Shown: one piece after another, positions 1 through 12,400 of the stretch | Position numbering within the stretch: position 1 is the first letter of the stretch | Layout: each line of letters opens with the position of its first letter | Assembly (NCBI GenBank): GCA_930367205.1 | Contig: OV884011.1 | Coordinates: forward strand, 88,893,474-88,957,473 | From: Acanthosoma haemorrhoidale | Taxonomy: Eukaryota; Arthropoda; Insecta; Hemiptera; Acanthosomatidae | DNA length: 64,000 nt | Direction: 5' to 3' | Program-made: the position numbers and the translations under genes | Notes under the pieces: generated by a model | What the model saw: only the letters and a program-made list of their open reading frames with translations | Told to the model about the DNA's origin: nothing | Database searches by the model: none

Positions 1-1090
1 ATTGAATCATGTCTGCGACTTTAATCATTCGCTTGAATAGAAGTAACGCCTCTCTCTTGGGACGCACTAAGTAGCCTTAATTAAATTTTAATTACATTCG
101 TAATTCGTACATGCTCATTTCTTACATCGATGCATTGTGAAAACGATTCCACCAAAACCCAGAAGGTCATTTCAATCCTGTGATTAGAAAAACATCTATG
201 ATTATCTGTCAGTAGTTCCTTTGTTGTAGAAAAATATGTATCTATTGATTTGTTGTTATAATTATTTACTTTTATTATTGCTTATCATACAGAACTTGTG
301 TGATTATTTGTTTCATAATGATGGTGGGTTGAGCATTACTACAAGGTAACTAAGGAGGAGCAGCAGGAACAATAGTTTATTATATTAATTTAGAGATAAG
401 TATAAATATTTTTATATGTATATTGTGCGAAAATCTGTGACGCATTGTACAAAAAATTAAAGACATTTCATTGCCATTGCACCTATTTAGACATCCTCAA
501 GACAACAATTTAAGCAAGTACTATACAAAACTATCCAATTAACATAATTAAAAAAGCAATTATGGCAGAACTCTCAAATATTAATTTCATGTATAATGGT
601 TACATTTATTTACAGGCAAGAAATGCTCAACTCTATAATAAATCTGCTTACCCTAATAGGCGATACCTGAAGTGTATTCAGATAAATCATACTTACCAAA
701 TCATGGGTAGGTACCCCATAAAATGCTGGTATGTCAGGTGTCGCGCAGGCCCAATGATTAGTCCTACTAATGTTTTATTTGACCTGGTCGTAATTGTCAG
801 GTGACATAGGAGTGGTCAATTAATAAAATAAGGATTTGCATAGGGGAAACGTCAGGATTGCAATTAAATTCTCTTCCCCAGTTCTTTTATTAGCCACCTG
901 AACGTATCTAGTCCCCAGTTTGCTTGTTGGTTTAAAATTTAAATTTCAAAAACGTTTTCCTGACAATTATAGTTCTTTTTAGCTTCAAGACTATATTCCC
1001 CTTTATAAATGGATTCTCGGCGGATACAGCTAGCTATTTCACTTTTTTTTTTAGCGAGGGGTAGTTTTTCCCACTTTTTTTTGCTCCTTT
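1..1090. other. AT-rich intergenic sequence, nothing recognised
   Basis: AT-rich sequence with poly(A)/poly(T) runs. The only longer open frame (562-804, 80 codons, plus) has no recognisable motif and unremarkable composition, so I treat it as chance. Confidence 0.5.
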
Positions 1091-1094
1091 TTTT

Positions 1095-1345
1095 CTGTTA
1101 TTAATGGCAGTTTGCATAGAACCCGAGGTAGCCGTGTGATGGGCCATATGCCGCGCAGGTGCTTGGGCACTTGTCGGCTGCTGCGCACATTACACTTGAG
1201 ACGGGTCGGAGGCGGCTGTGCCTCTAACAAAAGCAGGCAGGAGGCCGGGGAGGTCAGGGACCTAGGCTTGCCGGTTTATTGCGATACCCTCCCTTCCTGG
1301 AATGTATTATCGTAAACCGCCCAGCTCGCCGGCTCAATATACTAC
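1095..1345. other. GC-rich island of unknown nature
   Basis: About 250 bases that are clearly richer in G+C than the flanks, with clusters such as gccgcgcagg and ggcggctgtg. The edges are sharp: a poly(T)-rich stretch on the left and AT-rich DNA on the right. In this window GC-rich islands are usually LTRs or LINE 3' regions, so a fragment of a mobile element is the likeliest explanation. I found no second copy in the window, and a 67-codon open frame here shows no known motif. Confidence 0.35.
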
Positions 1346-2204
1346 TACTTGTCGTGAGTCAGGCTAGCAATTTTCCACCGCTTGCGAGTATTACGGCTTG
1401 CCAGGAGTTCAAGTAGTTCACAATGGAGAGATAATGCTGAAAAAACATTATATTGCTGTGTAAAGGCCACCATAAACGTTGTAAAAAAAATGTTAATAAG
1501 TGATGCGTAGATCAACCTAAAACTATAAACTTTATCCAAAATTTTTAACCATAGGCTAAAATTTCTGTAGCGATAGACGACATTTGGCACTTACCGACTT
1601 AGACCCATTTGTCCATATAGATGACGTATTAGAAGGACAACTTGAAAACCAAAGCGAAAATAGAATGATTTCAATCAAAGGTGCTTTGATTTTCACATAG
1701 TTGCACGCCTCAATAATTCAAACACACGACTAACGAACTCCACGCACTTAGCTACATTTTTCCAAAATATTCCATACGGACACCTGCACTTACTTGGAGC
1801 AGCAACCACTCTGCTGACCCGTCACGGAACGAACACTCTAAAAGAACTGCAATGGACTTATTAATTTAAATCAGCTTACAAGGTAATACTTCATATGAGG
1901 GGACAGCCCCTGGATACTCTTTTACCCTTGTCATTCAAGCCTATTAGTTACTATTTTCTTGCTATCCCAATCACTGGTTGTATCATTGATTTTCACTATA
2001 CAGTTGTAAATGAAAAAATCTTAAAAATATCAATAAAAAAAAATTAAATCGTCATTTTGTAAACATATATCAACGAAATTAAGGGTGTGAATGAGGGAGT
2101 GAATAAATGATAAATATAGATGTCAGAAATTTAGTCTGGTGTCAACACATCGGCTTTAGTTAAAAAATGAATATGATATATAACAAATAACTATGTTCTA
2201 TATT

Positions 2205-3340
2205 ATAAGATCCTTGCCGGATTGTAGAATGGTTAAGTAAAATTATAAAACAGCTTTATTGTCTTTCCACAGCTGATAACGCTTTCTTTATTGAAAAAGT
2301 GCTTTTAATTTAAAAGAGTAATTAATAGTCTGGAAAATATTAAAATAAAATTATACTCTCTAATTTTGGATTGTGAATAACAAGGAAGAAATAGCTAACA
2401 CGCGTATGCTGAGAAACCCCCTTCCTCCATACCTCGTGGACATAAGGAGAGGAGCGTGGATGTAACAGCCGTTGTTAAAAATTAAATCTGTACTATTGTG
2501 TTGTCGGGTCAAGATTGTCGAATATACCCAATGTGGGAATGAGACGCCCGCCGCGGGCTAGGGTCGCTACAACCTGTAGCCACCGTCCGGCGAGCGCCTA
2601 GAAAGAGATAAGGTGGATGGAGCTGTGGTCTTTCACCCGGGCTGGCGGCCTAGTCGACGGGCAGCTTAATTCGTTTTGATCTGACTCCATTAGATCTTAG
2701 AAGGTGTGCCCCGACAAAGCACCATGTTCAGGAGTAGAGGAACAGGGTAGGTTTATAGGTAGTTTATGTGGTCTTGGAATGACCACGAATTCACACCCGG
2801 TATCTAAGGGTAGGCGAAACCCATCCCGATCCCAAAGGCGAGCGTGAACCGGAGAGAAGTAGACTGGATTGCTGTGGGAGACGATACTAGGTTTTGTAGG
2901 AGTTTGTAGGACCACGGCAACCGTCGTCCGCGAGGGAGAGGCCTATCCCAAGGAGGTGCTAGTTTAAGCGAGACGAAGGCAGGGATTCCCACTAGGGAGG
3001 TGTGGGGCCTTTCAACGCCGGACTGAAACATAGCGAGGTTAGGAGAGAGAGATGCAGAAGTAGTTGAATGAGAAGGCCATGGTTTCAGTAGGGGGGTGGA
3101 TCCCCACCTGTGGCTGTCCCCCCCCCCTAGCTTCTCTCCCCTCTCCGACTGACGTCGTAAGCTTTATTATAAACATATGGAAACATAGATAGATATTTTC
3201 TGGTCCAAGAACAGGGGAACTTCTAATTATTCGTAATTAAGAGGCCACAACAGTGTTATATGAGTTAAATACCCCAAATAACCAATTGGGCTAGTAGCCA
3301 TTAGATTGGTATATAGTTGTGTTTTTAGTAAGTTCAAAAA
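2205..3340. repeat. TIR-family repeat copy, split by a solo LTR
   Basis: The left end reads tgccggattgtagaatgg followed by a cttta-ttgtctttccacag block. This matches the ends of the repeats at 49.0 and 53.0 kb. The rest (2301-2501 and 3257-3335) aligns with 52,431-52,665: shared landmarks are aataaaatta, aaggaagaa, aaaccc.cc, the block ending in aaccaattggg, and tatatagttgtgttttt. The two halves are separated here by 751 bases of LTR that the 52-kb copy lacks. No coding capacity is visible, so this looks like a non-autonomous DNA element. Its superfamily is not determined. Confidence 0.65.
2502..3252 (-). mobile_element. Solo LTR, family ending CCCGACA
   Basis: A GC-rich block of 751 bases that starts tgtcgggtc and ends ccacaaca on the plus strand, giving TGT...ACA termini. 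It is flanked by the 4-base duplication GTGT (2498-2501 and 3253-3256). The same sequence recurs at 51.0-51.9 kb in the same orientation, its 3' two-thirds at 63.1-63.6 kb in plus orientation, and its 5' part at 39.3-39.5 kb. Read on the minus strand it runs from a segment with ataataaag through a C/G-rich middle to an end in ACCCGACA. No internal gag or pol lies next to it, so it is a solo LTR left by recombination. The paralogous repeat at 52.4 kb shows the site without it. The superfamily (BEL/Pao or gypsy) is not determined. Confidence 0.8.
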
Positions 3341-3975
3341 CTGCGCCTGCGCTAAACTTTATTAAACCCCCTTTGTGTTGCTCTGCAATCAAACAGCATT
3401 CGCTACTGTTCTTAGCAAGTGTATGAGTCATAGAACTGTTTCAACATACAATGTATTAGATGTAACTGTTCACGGGGGAGCTATTTACAGGTGAATGGAT
3501 TGTGAAGTTTTGGACTGAATTTGCTCAGTGTATGTTGGTCATTTCATAGAGAAGGCGCCCATATTGAGAGCCTCAGCCGTGCTAGTGATAAGAGTGGGGT
3601 AAGAGTTTAATTTTATTCCTCTCCCTGTATCCGAGACAGTACGGTACTTAGCCTTCCATCTCCACAAATGACAGTGGGAGCCCTGGCAATGGCCAGTTTC
3701 TTCAATCATCTCCTGAGCGTCTGTGGCTCTCACGCTCTTCGTCAGCCTCCGCTGGGCTCGTATCCGGTGACGCGGCTGACTTTCCAAGCCTCCGCTTCCT
3801 CTTTCGCATGCGAGGGAGGTGACAAACATGTGGTCTTGGGAGCCCGCTGGACTGTTTGTAAATATTGTATGAATGAGCGAGTAAATGATGAATTGTAAAT
3901 ATGGTATGAATGAGAACATTTATCTCAATCACTTATTGCCTAATAAGGCAGATTGTAATTTTAGCACAATAAAGA
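3341..3975 (+). mobile_element. Internally deleted mini-copy of Jockey-A LINE
   Basis: Three blocks of the Jockey-A family are joined directly. Block 1 (3341-3600) is the putative 5' UTR, beginning at actgcgcctgcgct and shared with 34.8 and 58.7 kb. Block 2 (about 3605-3667) is a short stretch of late ORF2 matching 30,415-30,475 (tcctctccctgtatccgagacag). Block 3 (3668-3975) is the 3' UTR from tgacagtggga through the aataaag end, matching 30,927-31,210. Nearly all of ORF1, endonuclease and RT is missing. It therefore resembles a SINE-like deletion derivative that keeps the start and the end of its parent. Open frames across it are shadows with no domain of their own. No clear target-site duplication was found. 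Confidence 0.75.
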
Positions 3976-6900
3976 ATATTATAGATATTAAAGTAAGTTT
4001 TAATAATTATATGGAGCTTGTAGACAATTTTTTTATTAATTTTTGAGACCTTTGTTACGTACAAAAATAGAATTACTTTGTCGCCATAAAGAAGGGACAT
4101 AAATTATCAGCTGCGAATAGACAACTAAGCTGTTTTATAATTTTATGAACTGTATATTTTTTTTTAACAAAAATGTTGTTTCTGACCAAAAAACAGCTAT
4201 AACGAGCCTTGGTATGAAAACAATTATGACCGACTTGTACATTCAAATGACTCCTTTGTAATATCTTTATATTACTGCCGATTTAAAGTTTATATTGTCC
4301 CTGTAGAACAAACATGAAGAAAAAATTTAGAGGCATACAGTTTAGAAGTAGGAGATGAGTTGACATGTGTCTAGCGTATTCATCGTTCTTCAGACTTTTT
4401 GCTGCATTTAAGGTCACTTTATGGGAAATTTAACTGTTGGCGCCATTTATTTTCAAGGTAAATTTACACGTAATGTAAACAAAACCTATATATTAAATCC
4501 TAGAAGTACAATTTCTATTAAAAAAAGTATTGTTGATATTTTTGTGTATATATTACAATTAGTGAAATTACAGGCTATCATACAAAATAAATTTAATCTG
4601 TCATATTCATTCGTTGGACACCTATGGTAGCGATGACTAGTTGAATGATGATTTCTAAAAGGCTTCCAAAATCGTTTTGTGACTTATGGTTTGCTTACGT
4701 CCGGCCTGTTCGGACGTCGTCTTGCAGGATCATGCCATATCTGCGCTATCGCTTTTCTTCCATAGTCGAACATGGCAATAGGGATCCTGGCCGGAGAAGA
4801 AAACACAAGGAATAAATTTACATCATTTCAACCATGTGCGAAACTATCAGTGACTACACTTCGTTTGTGCTAGGTTCGACAAGACAGCTAAAGGCAACCA
4901 ATAAACGATGTCCTCACAGTGTTGCCACATGACTGGGTCTTGCAGTTATTTGAATAAATATTCTGCCCACCACTACGTTTCCCGGTATCTGAATTTTGTC
5001 AGGAGCAGTGTCTAGATCCTAGGCAATTAAAATTATAGGTTAGTATCCTTTAATATACTTCATTCACTCATTTTAGCATTTAAATACAAAAGTATGGGAG
5101 ACCATGTTAACAAAATTATGGGCAAATAACTAGGGATAAATAACGATCTAATATGAACGTTTATTTTTACGCAGCACAAACTACACTGATTATTTTTCAC
5201 CACTAACTACCCATTCTAACCGTGAACATTACATGTACTGGAGCTTTGGCTTAGCATATTTTTCTGAATTTACACTACGGTTCGTTTAAGATTGATAGAA
5301 AAAAATGTTATGATATGAATAAATAATTCAATAGTATAATAATATATTGATAATTGTTGGTCAATCTTGTCATAGGGTTTTGTTATCTCTATTAAATGAA
5401 CAAAGCCGGCTGACAATATTAAGCTAACCTATATATAACTTGTGACCTAAATGTACTTAATTTATGGTTAATAAATTATTACTTATATTCAATCAACCCA
5501 TGTCTTTCATTCTGACAAATCTCGAAGGATTTCGTTACTCAACGTTATAACTTATTTGAATCTTACTTCGTTGCTGAAAATTACACTTGTTGGCTAAATA
5601 CCAGTAAATGAAGATTTGTAAATAAACAATAACAATTGCATCTGTAACACTGCCTGTCATAACTAATGTGGTATGGCTCTCTTTAGTAAAGAAGGTTTTC
5701 ATAGTCCAAAATGTTTTCCATAATCGTTAACGAACTCTGCAAGAGTGCCGCTAGGCGCTAGCCTCTCTCGATGTACATCATCACTTCATGGCCATCACCA
5801 AAATTCAATTCAGTTCATTATTGCAAACCAGTTTAAATAGTGGTAAGGATTAAAAACAAATATTTTTTATATATTTAGAACTCTTCGAAGTAAAATAGCA
5901 TTCTACCCTGTAGGATATCGTGTAGTTGTGAACAATGATCTCATTCAACCCATATTCGGATTTCACCATTCATACAATGTATACAATTAAACAGCCCAGG
6001 GACCACCCTGCCTGAATGATTGTATCCTACCTCACATAATACAGACGTAAATAAAATGTAAGTATTATGTACAAAAAAGGTACCTCATGATTGTACTAGA
6101 GGCGTGAAAAAATGTCACTGCTGACCTGAATGGAGGGTAGGTATTTCTACTCATGCCCCATAGAAAAAAACCTAAGGGGAATTTTTATCTCTGCAGCTAG
6201 AATTCTGCATGCTTATTATCACAAGACTACAAAGGGACGCAAAACAAAAGAAAATAGTATAATTTATTCTTTGCTGAGATAAAAGTAAAAGGAAATAAGT
6301 GGTGATCCTGACTACGGGCTTGCCTCTGTGTCTTATATCTGCTGAAACTGGATCACCCTATGCAAGTGAACTTGCATTGTATGTACCCCGAGACTTAATA
6401 GCATGTCAGGGATATCAACAACTACGTTAAGTATGTGGCCTACCCAAGGAAATAGATAAGTTTTTAAAAAACGGAAAGGAATGTTTTTAAAAAAATTGCT
6501 GAGTAATAACTCCAGAGATCCCGACTCCCTTGAGATTGGTCTGATTAGGGTCCACTCAGCCTCAATTGGATAAATTAGGATCTTATACATGCATAAAAAA
6601 GCATATTATCCGCAAAAAAAACAACTGAAGTCATTGTTGAGAGCTAATGAAAAGTCTAGCAGATACCTCGCTCTCAGAGCCACCTGCCAACAACGGGGAT
6701 ATGTATTTTTTTTTTTATGTATAATTTAGAATTTTGTTATAAGGGTCCTCTCATATGTCTTGTTTTCTTTTTATTTTCAGCAGCCCCTAATTGCTATTAA
6801 GCTAAATGTTGTAACTGTACTAAGTGCACATAAATTAGACAAAGAATAGAATTGAATCAAAAAACTTTATTTTGAATTCAATTACTGTATTGATGAGAAG

Positions 6901-7620
6901 AGCGATAGCATAGAAAAACAAACATAAGACTCCGACCTAGTCAGTTGCAATGGTGCCGGTCATCGGAGCACTCGCTGGCCTGCCTTGTATCAAACCGTGT
7001 ATAAAGTGATATTAGCCACTAAAAAAGTAAACACAACTTGAATGAATAGACAAAGTAGAATGAAGAAAATTATTTAATTAAAAAAATTAAATAAATAAAC
7101 ATTAAATCAATGGTAAATTAAATATTAACTCGTGTAATCATAAAATAAAACGACTCGAAACGTAAATTAAACATGATAAAGCTGAATATTAAGATTGAGA
7201 ATGTAATTATTTATTAAATAAATCATTATTAAAGTCATCTATGTCAATGGGTACCCAAAATAATTGTATTATAAACAACATCGTACGTACGAACACCCGA
7301 AAAAAAAAACAAGGTCTTTTCGTGACTGAAATAAATTATATTTTCAATCATGAAGTGGTTTTCCAATATACACACATATGTACATATGTATAAGTTAAGC
7401 TCCGGGCAGCATCAGTACTCAACCTTAATCCCCGAACGTCGGGATGTAAACATCCCGAATGTAAATATACAGGGTTATAGACTCGAAATAAACAGTCTAG
7501 TTCTAACTTTCAAGCCTGTTGTTTCTCTGTACCTTTTTTCCCTTTGTTTTTTTATTCTAAAGCCGGTAAGCATTAACTTATATAAACATATGTATGTAAG
7601 TTTCTGGTGTGTAGCTGGCC
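3976..7620. other. Intergenic, no gene recognised
   Basis: AT-rich DNA. Open frames at 4421-4630 (plus) and 6333-6590 (minus) are short and match nothing I know. A patch of higher G+C at 4690-4800 (tacgtccggcctgttcggac) could be an old element fragment, but I cannot assign it. Confidence 0.45.
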
Positions 7621-7632
7621 TAATACAGAACT

Positions 7633-7683
7633 TTTTTTTTTTTTTATGCCCTTCCTGAGGCTGAGCCTCAAACGGCCTTTCAC
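7633..7683 (-). mobile_element. 5'-truncated short poly(A) retroposon with TSD
   Basis: A 51-base insert: a poly(T) tract followed by a core containing gaggctgagcctcaaacg. It is bracketed by the 11-base direct repeat AATACAGAACT (7622-7632 and 7684-7694). Read on the minus strand it is a 3' end followed by poly(A), the signature of target-primed retroposition. The same 3' end occurs in the longer copy at 51,688-51,810. It is too short to code and shows no recognisable tRNA or 7SL head, so the parental RNA is unknown. Confidence 0.8.
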
Positions 7684-7694
7684 AATACAGAACT

Positions 7695-8760
7695 GGCAAA
7701 ACTCCACTATAATAGTAAAAATATGTAAAATTATTTGTTCGGTGATTGAATAGTTGCGATGCTAAATCCTTAGTTTTCCCACTTCTACCCATTGGTGACT
7801 AAAATAGTTCTTAAATCATTTCAAATAAACTTGCTTGTGTTTGTGCACTCCTTCTAAAATTAAAAACAGTTCACAGAAAAAGACGATTCTGGGTGCACCC
7901 AGAGTTAAGTATTAAGTATTAAGTAAACGACATGTTATCAGTTTTACTGATTGTTTGAGAAATTGAAACACTAGGCAGGCAGTTATTAACATTATTTTGA
8001 AACTTTTCCTTATTATAAAAAATTATATTTTTTTTGAAATATTCCTGCATCTTGCTGTCAAATAAAGATGGTCTTTTTTGGACTTCGGTTATCAACTTTG
8101 TATTATTTCGTTGTCCAATAAACAACGGATGTAAATTGATGGGTAGTTGTTATCACTTTTCAGTTGGAAGGTCGGACCAGTTCATCACAGTCGGAACAGT
8201 TACCTCGATCATGCTCTGAACACTTGTGGTAGTTACCGAATCCCTTTTAGGAATGGTAGAAGGGTTACATTGGTGGGAGGTGTAGCTGATAGCTGGTGGA
8301 ATATCGACAATTGCTAATTTCGGTAAGTCACGATAGCCGAAAAATTAACATTGGATAGTAGACGGTAAGGTGGAGTAGCTCACTACAAGACTGCCAGAGG
8401 CCCGACTCACTGAGTTAATCGGGGAAACGATGTCAACCAAAGTTAATACGCAAGCAGTAAACAATTAAGTTACAATCATTCGGCGATCCTTACAAATGTA
8501 AACAACCTTATCTAAGATAACCAGCAAACAAAACGCTGTTTACTCTTGTATGTTACGAAAAATAAATATTTAATTAAACTGTCGATCTTATGAATTAAAA
8601 TGAACAGTCAAGAATCAAAAATATTAAAATTATACATTAAATGAAGGAACTCGCTAATTGACAAATAAGAATTTTCAACAAATCGAGAACAGAAACAAAC
8701 CACGATTTCGCTTCTAATAAAATCAAATCAAATGAAGGGAATCTGCTCAAAAATTTATTT
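7695..8760. other. Intergenic, no gene recognised
   Basis: No coding signature. The stretch 8130-8420 is somewhat richer in G+C and lies just downstream (minus orientation) of the BEL/Pao integrase remnant. It is where a 3' LTR of that element would be expected, but without a second LTR copy this cannot be claimed. Confidence 0.35.
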
Positions 8761-8769
8761 TAGTTTTCG

Positions 8770-9450
8770 AAATTAAGAATAATCCACGGGTGGTTACGAG
8801 GGAAATTATTTTGGTAGTGGTCTTATGTACTCTCCCGTTGAGGTCCTAATATTCGCTACTCGAGTTATCTATCCCATCGTCTCCAGGAAACACACCGATG
8901 ACGTGACCTTTAGGCAGTCTTGATAATTGGATCGTCGATCTTTCAATAACACTAGAGTATCAGCTAATAAATTAGGGGTATTCGAAGTCCATTTCCCTCT
9001 TTGCTGTAAACAGTTCAAATGACCATTCCTCCAAAGATCTGCAATACAACGTTTTATAAGCTCCTAACGTACGAGACGATTAGATGGAATATCACTAATG
9101 TCTGATTATGGCAATGCCAACAAAGGGGCAAGGATAAGAAAATGGCCAGGGGCCAATACGTCTAAGTCCTCAGGGGAGGGAGGCATTGGTTGTATAGTTC
9201 AGGGATTGAGAAACGATTTCCTCGAATGTAAGAATAGGGTCCTTTAAAATGCGAGCGACGATAAGCTTGAGTGTTTTAATGACCACTTCTCATACCCTAC
9301 CAAAATGTGACGCTTAAGGAGGGATGATACTTCATTCGACTCCACGTATTGTGAGATTGCGCCGGTTAGCTCATATGAAGTTGGTCCCATGATCTTACAT
9401 GATTTTGTGAGGGAATCCTCGTCCAGCAACGAAACTATCCAATCCCACCC
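8770..9450 (-). pseudogene. BEL/Pao integrase, decayed C-terminal pol fragment
   Basis: This is the end of a BEL/Pao-type polyprotein. Integrase joins element cDNA into the host chromosome. On the minus strand the order is: a GTNF block around 9388 that corresponds to the catalytic SDNGTNF region; ASHFG about 30 codons later (near 9305); ILKDPILTFEEIV (about 9255-9215); PEDLDVLAPGHFLI (near 9150-9110); DLWRN...QQRGKW (about 9045-8995); and a DUF5641-like tail with LVLLKD and a GHVIGVFPGDDGI block (near 8960-8875). This order is that of BEL/Pao integrases. Several stops and at least two frame changes are present. The DDE core upstream is lost, with no RT or LTR recognised nearby, so this is a dead remnant. 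Confidence 0.78.
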
Positions 9451-12400
9451 TAACACTATAGTGGCCGTTACGAAATTAGATTAGGGTGGGGGGCTAATAA
9501 CTAATTTGGTCATTGCTTAACAATTGACATTATCGTAATAAAGGGATCACGTGGATGGGCGAGAAGTAGTGCACAGCGGAAACAGGGCTTGCATGTATGT
9601 AGGTGCTTCTAATCAATAGCTGTGGGCATATTGTTATTACACCTTTCAGTATTCATTCCATAATAAACTGTAGAGGCTAAAACAATGATATGCATATGTT
9701 TACAAAAGAAATAATAAAAATCTACACAATTTAAATTAGAATTCTTTTTTTTTTTTCATTAGTTTAGCAACACACGCTTCGGTCTTCTGTGAATGAATAT
9801 TTTGAGAGAATTTAGGTTCTAGTAACCAATCTCCCGAATTATTGGATTTTCTTAGGTATTGTTGCATTGAAATAATCTTCTGTTTGTGATCCGACAAATG
9901 CATGGATTGTGGAAAGTTGTAGGTCGTTAAGCGTAGTTATTTTTTTCTAACGGGTGTAATTGTTGATGAAACGCATCAATCAATCATTGCAAGGTTTTCG
10001 ACTCTCAAATTTACTGCAGTTTGTTATGCAATTGGAGCTCCATATTGGTGAATCATAACTTACGAGTGATCGGATGACTATTGTCTTGTTAATAAATTTG
10101 TTTATGGGACATTAACTGGGATTCTTTGTCAACATACGATAACGTTTGTTTTGCACATGATTTTTTTTTTATTTATTAGTTTTCCTGTTTATAAGATTGC
10201 ACATATATTATTTAATAAAAACGTAACAACACGTTTTGTCTCATTTTTTACACTTTCAAAAAGCGGGGTAATTATGTAAGTTTTACCTTTTATCACTAAG
10301 ATTCAAAAAATAAAATCCCTATGACAAATATTGAGGAGTCAATTTTTTAATTGTATTAGCTAGGGTATCAAATTTAAGGACTCAACGTCCTAGTATGTGA
10401 TGGGGTTTTTATTAGGGTTATTATTAAAAAAGCACTATTTGTATTATCCCACTTCATTATAATTTTTTTAACTTACGTTTTGTTTACGCCATTTGCTAAT
10501 ACCATTCAGGATTATTGTCGCGCTTATTTCATGATACATGTGTGTTTCCCATACTTTCATTCCGAGCTAAAGAACTAAAATAACGCACTATTTGTTTTTA
10601 AGTTTAGACCACAAACTGCCTAGTGAAGAGCGACACGCAGGACCCTGAGCAGAATGCAAATATACTTTACGGGTCCATCCGGTGGAGCGGAGGTGTGGGA
10701 AGACTCGGGTGTGTGGTCCTGGTCAAGGCCTCATAGAGTTGTCAATGCTTATCTTCAGGCCGGGTGGGATTTAACATTCCCTTCCCATCTTCTTTTTTGT
10801 CCTTGCCACTCGGGCGGGGACCCGGATTGTCTCAAGCCATAAAGTATATACCATTCTACAAGTGGTCCGTTTTTATAAATTGCATGTCGCAATGTTAAGC
10901 TCTAATATTTAATCAACAAAATTTATTTATTATGAAACTAGTACAAACGGGCGTCTGTACCTTGTGAGTCTTTGCTTTAAGCTAGAGACATGAAGTTTTT
11001 TATAGAAGGTCCCACTTGTTATTTTAGACATAGAAATACTCGGCCAACTCCATAAAAAAATGTTGAATTTTAGGGTTTAGTTTAAGTTAACAACGCCCAA
11101 TTTTGTCTTTCTAGGTCACTTTAGATATTAAAAAATAAGACATTAGAAGTTTAAGTCTAAATAGTATTACTATTAAGTCAAAATGTAATATTATGACAAC
11201 CATATCAGTATCTGTGGCAGTGGCAAACTGTACAGATGGCCATGGTTATTCCATATAAAAAGCAGATCGTCATATTACTTTTCAGATGGAAAATAATGGT
11301 ATGGTGAAGTTGTGGGAATCTTAAAATTGTTGGTAGTATCGTAGAGGTATCCAACATCTTGCAAGCTGGATAGATTACCTGAATATCTCAGCGATACCGT
11401 ATCAGTATCAGTGGCAAACTGTACGGTTGACCATGGTTATTCCATTATTATTATTATTCCGTATACGGTTTATGGGGTATTTTAACGGTTAACATACTAC
11501 TTCAGATTGATTTTAAGTACAGCCCATTAAAGTAAACTAATAAAATATATTTATACCTCTCACTTTCAATATACGACCCAATTTAGAACAACCTACAGTC
11601 CATTTTCCCTTATCATTAAATGGTTCTTTTTTTAATGATGCGGTTTATCAGATTGCTTTGTTAGTGCTGTCTTGTCAATTTCTTATTACTTTTGCCCAAA
11701 AGGTCATATGGTTGTAATTCTGTGGCATGTTGTAGGGACCAAATACGACCGGTAAAAAAACAAAACAAGTTTGCTAAGTTGTACCATTAAAACTGCTACA
11801 ATCCATATTTTTAATGGTTTCATAAATTATTTGGCAGATGAATCACTTGACAGAATGATATGACGATGTGAAAATGCAGAGTGATATAACAACACTTCGG
11901 CGTTTAGTGCTGTGTATTTTGTTCCTTGTGATTTTCTTCGGAATGACACTACTGCTCTTTATCCAAAGCCCTATGGAAGCCGAGATATTGAGAAGAAACA
12001 TCGAAATTTTCACACTTTTTTCTAATTTTTTTTATATGACTTCTAAACCAGGCTAGAAATTATTTCCTAGAAAGTAAATATCGATAAAAATAATGAAAGA
12101 GCCTTGTATTTCACCATAATTCTACACCAGGCCACTCATACTACTTGAACAAACCGAATAATTAAGTCATAAAGGATTTATTTGAACACTTAAATCCAGT
12201 TGTAAAATACGTTTCGACGTTTCGAATCCCTAGCTCATCCCAGCTGCAATAGCCTAATATAAAAAATTGTGTAATTTCATTTTTTTTTATTGCATAACCA
12301 CTTCAAACATTCAAAGAAACTTCTCAATATGTTAACCACTACTCATTTTTTTTCTCATTTTAAGGACGATTAAACTTCAATAGTATTCGGAATTAAAATT

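Noticed and set aside
3539..3919. 126-codon minus-strand open frame and similar frames at 3668-3932, 47,520-47,878 and 19,672-19,988
   Set aside because: All arise from the Jockey-A 3' UTR read in various frames; the peptide blocks (for example HTIFTNSP, MRKRKRS) recur wherever that UTR occurs and no domain is present.
11868..12056. Small membrane protein (one hydrophobic segment)
   Set aside because: 62 codons in AT-rich DNA easily give Phe/Leu/Ile-rich frames; nothing else supports it.
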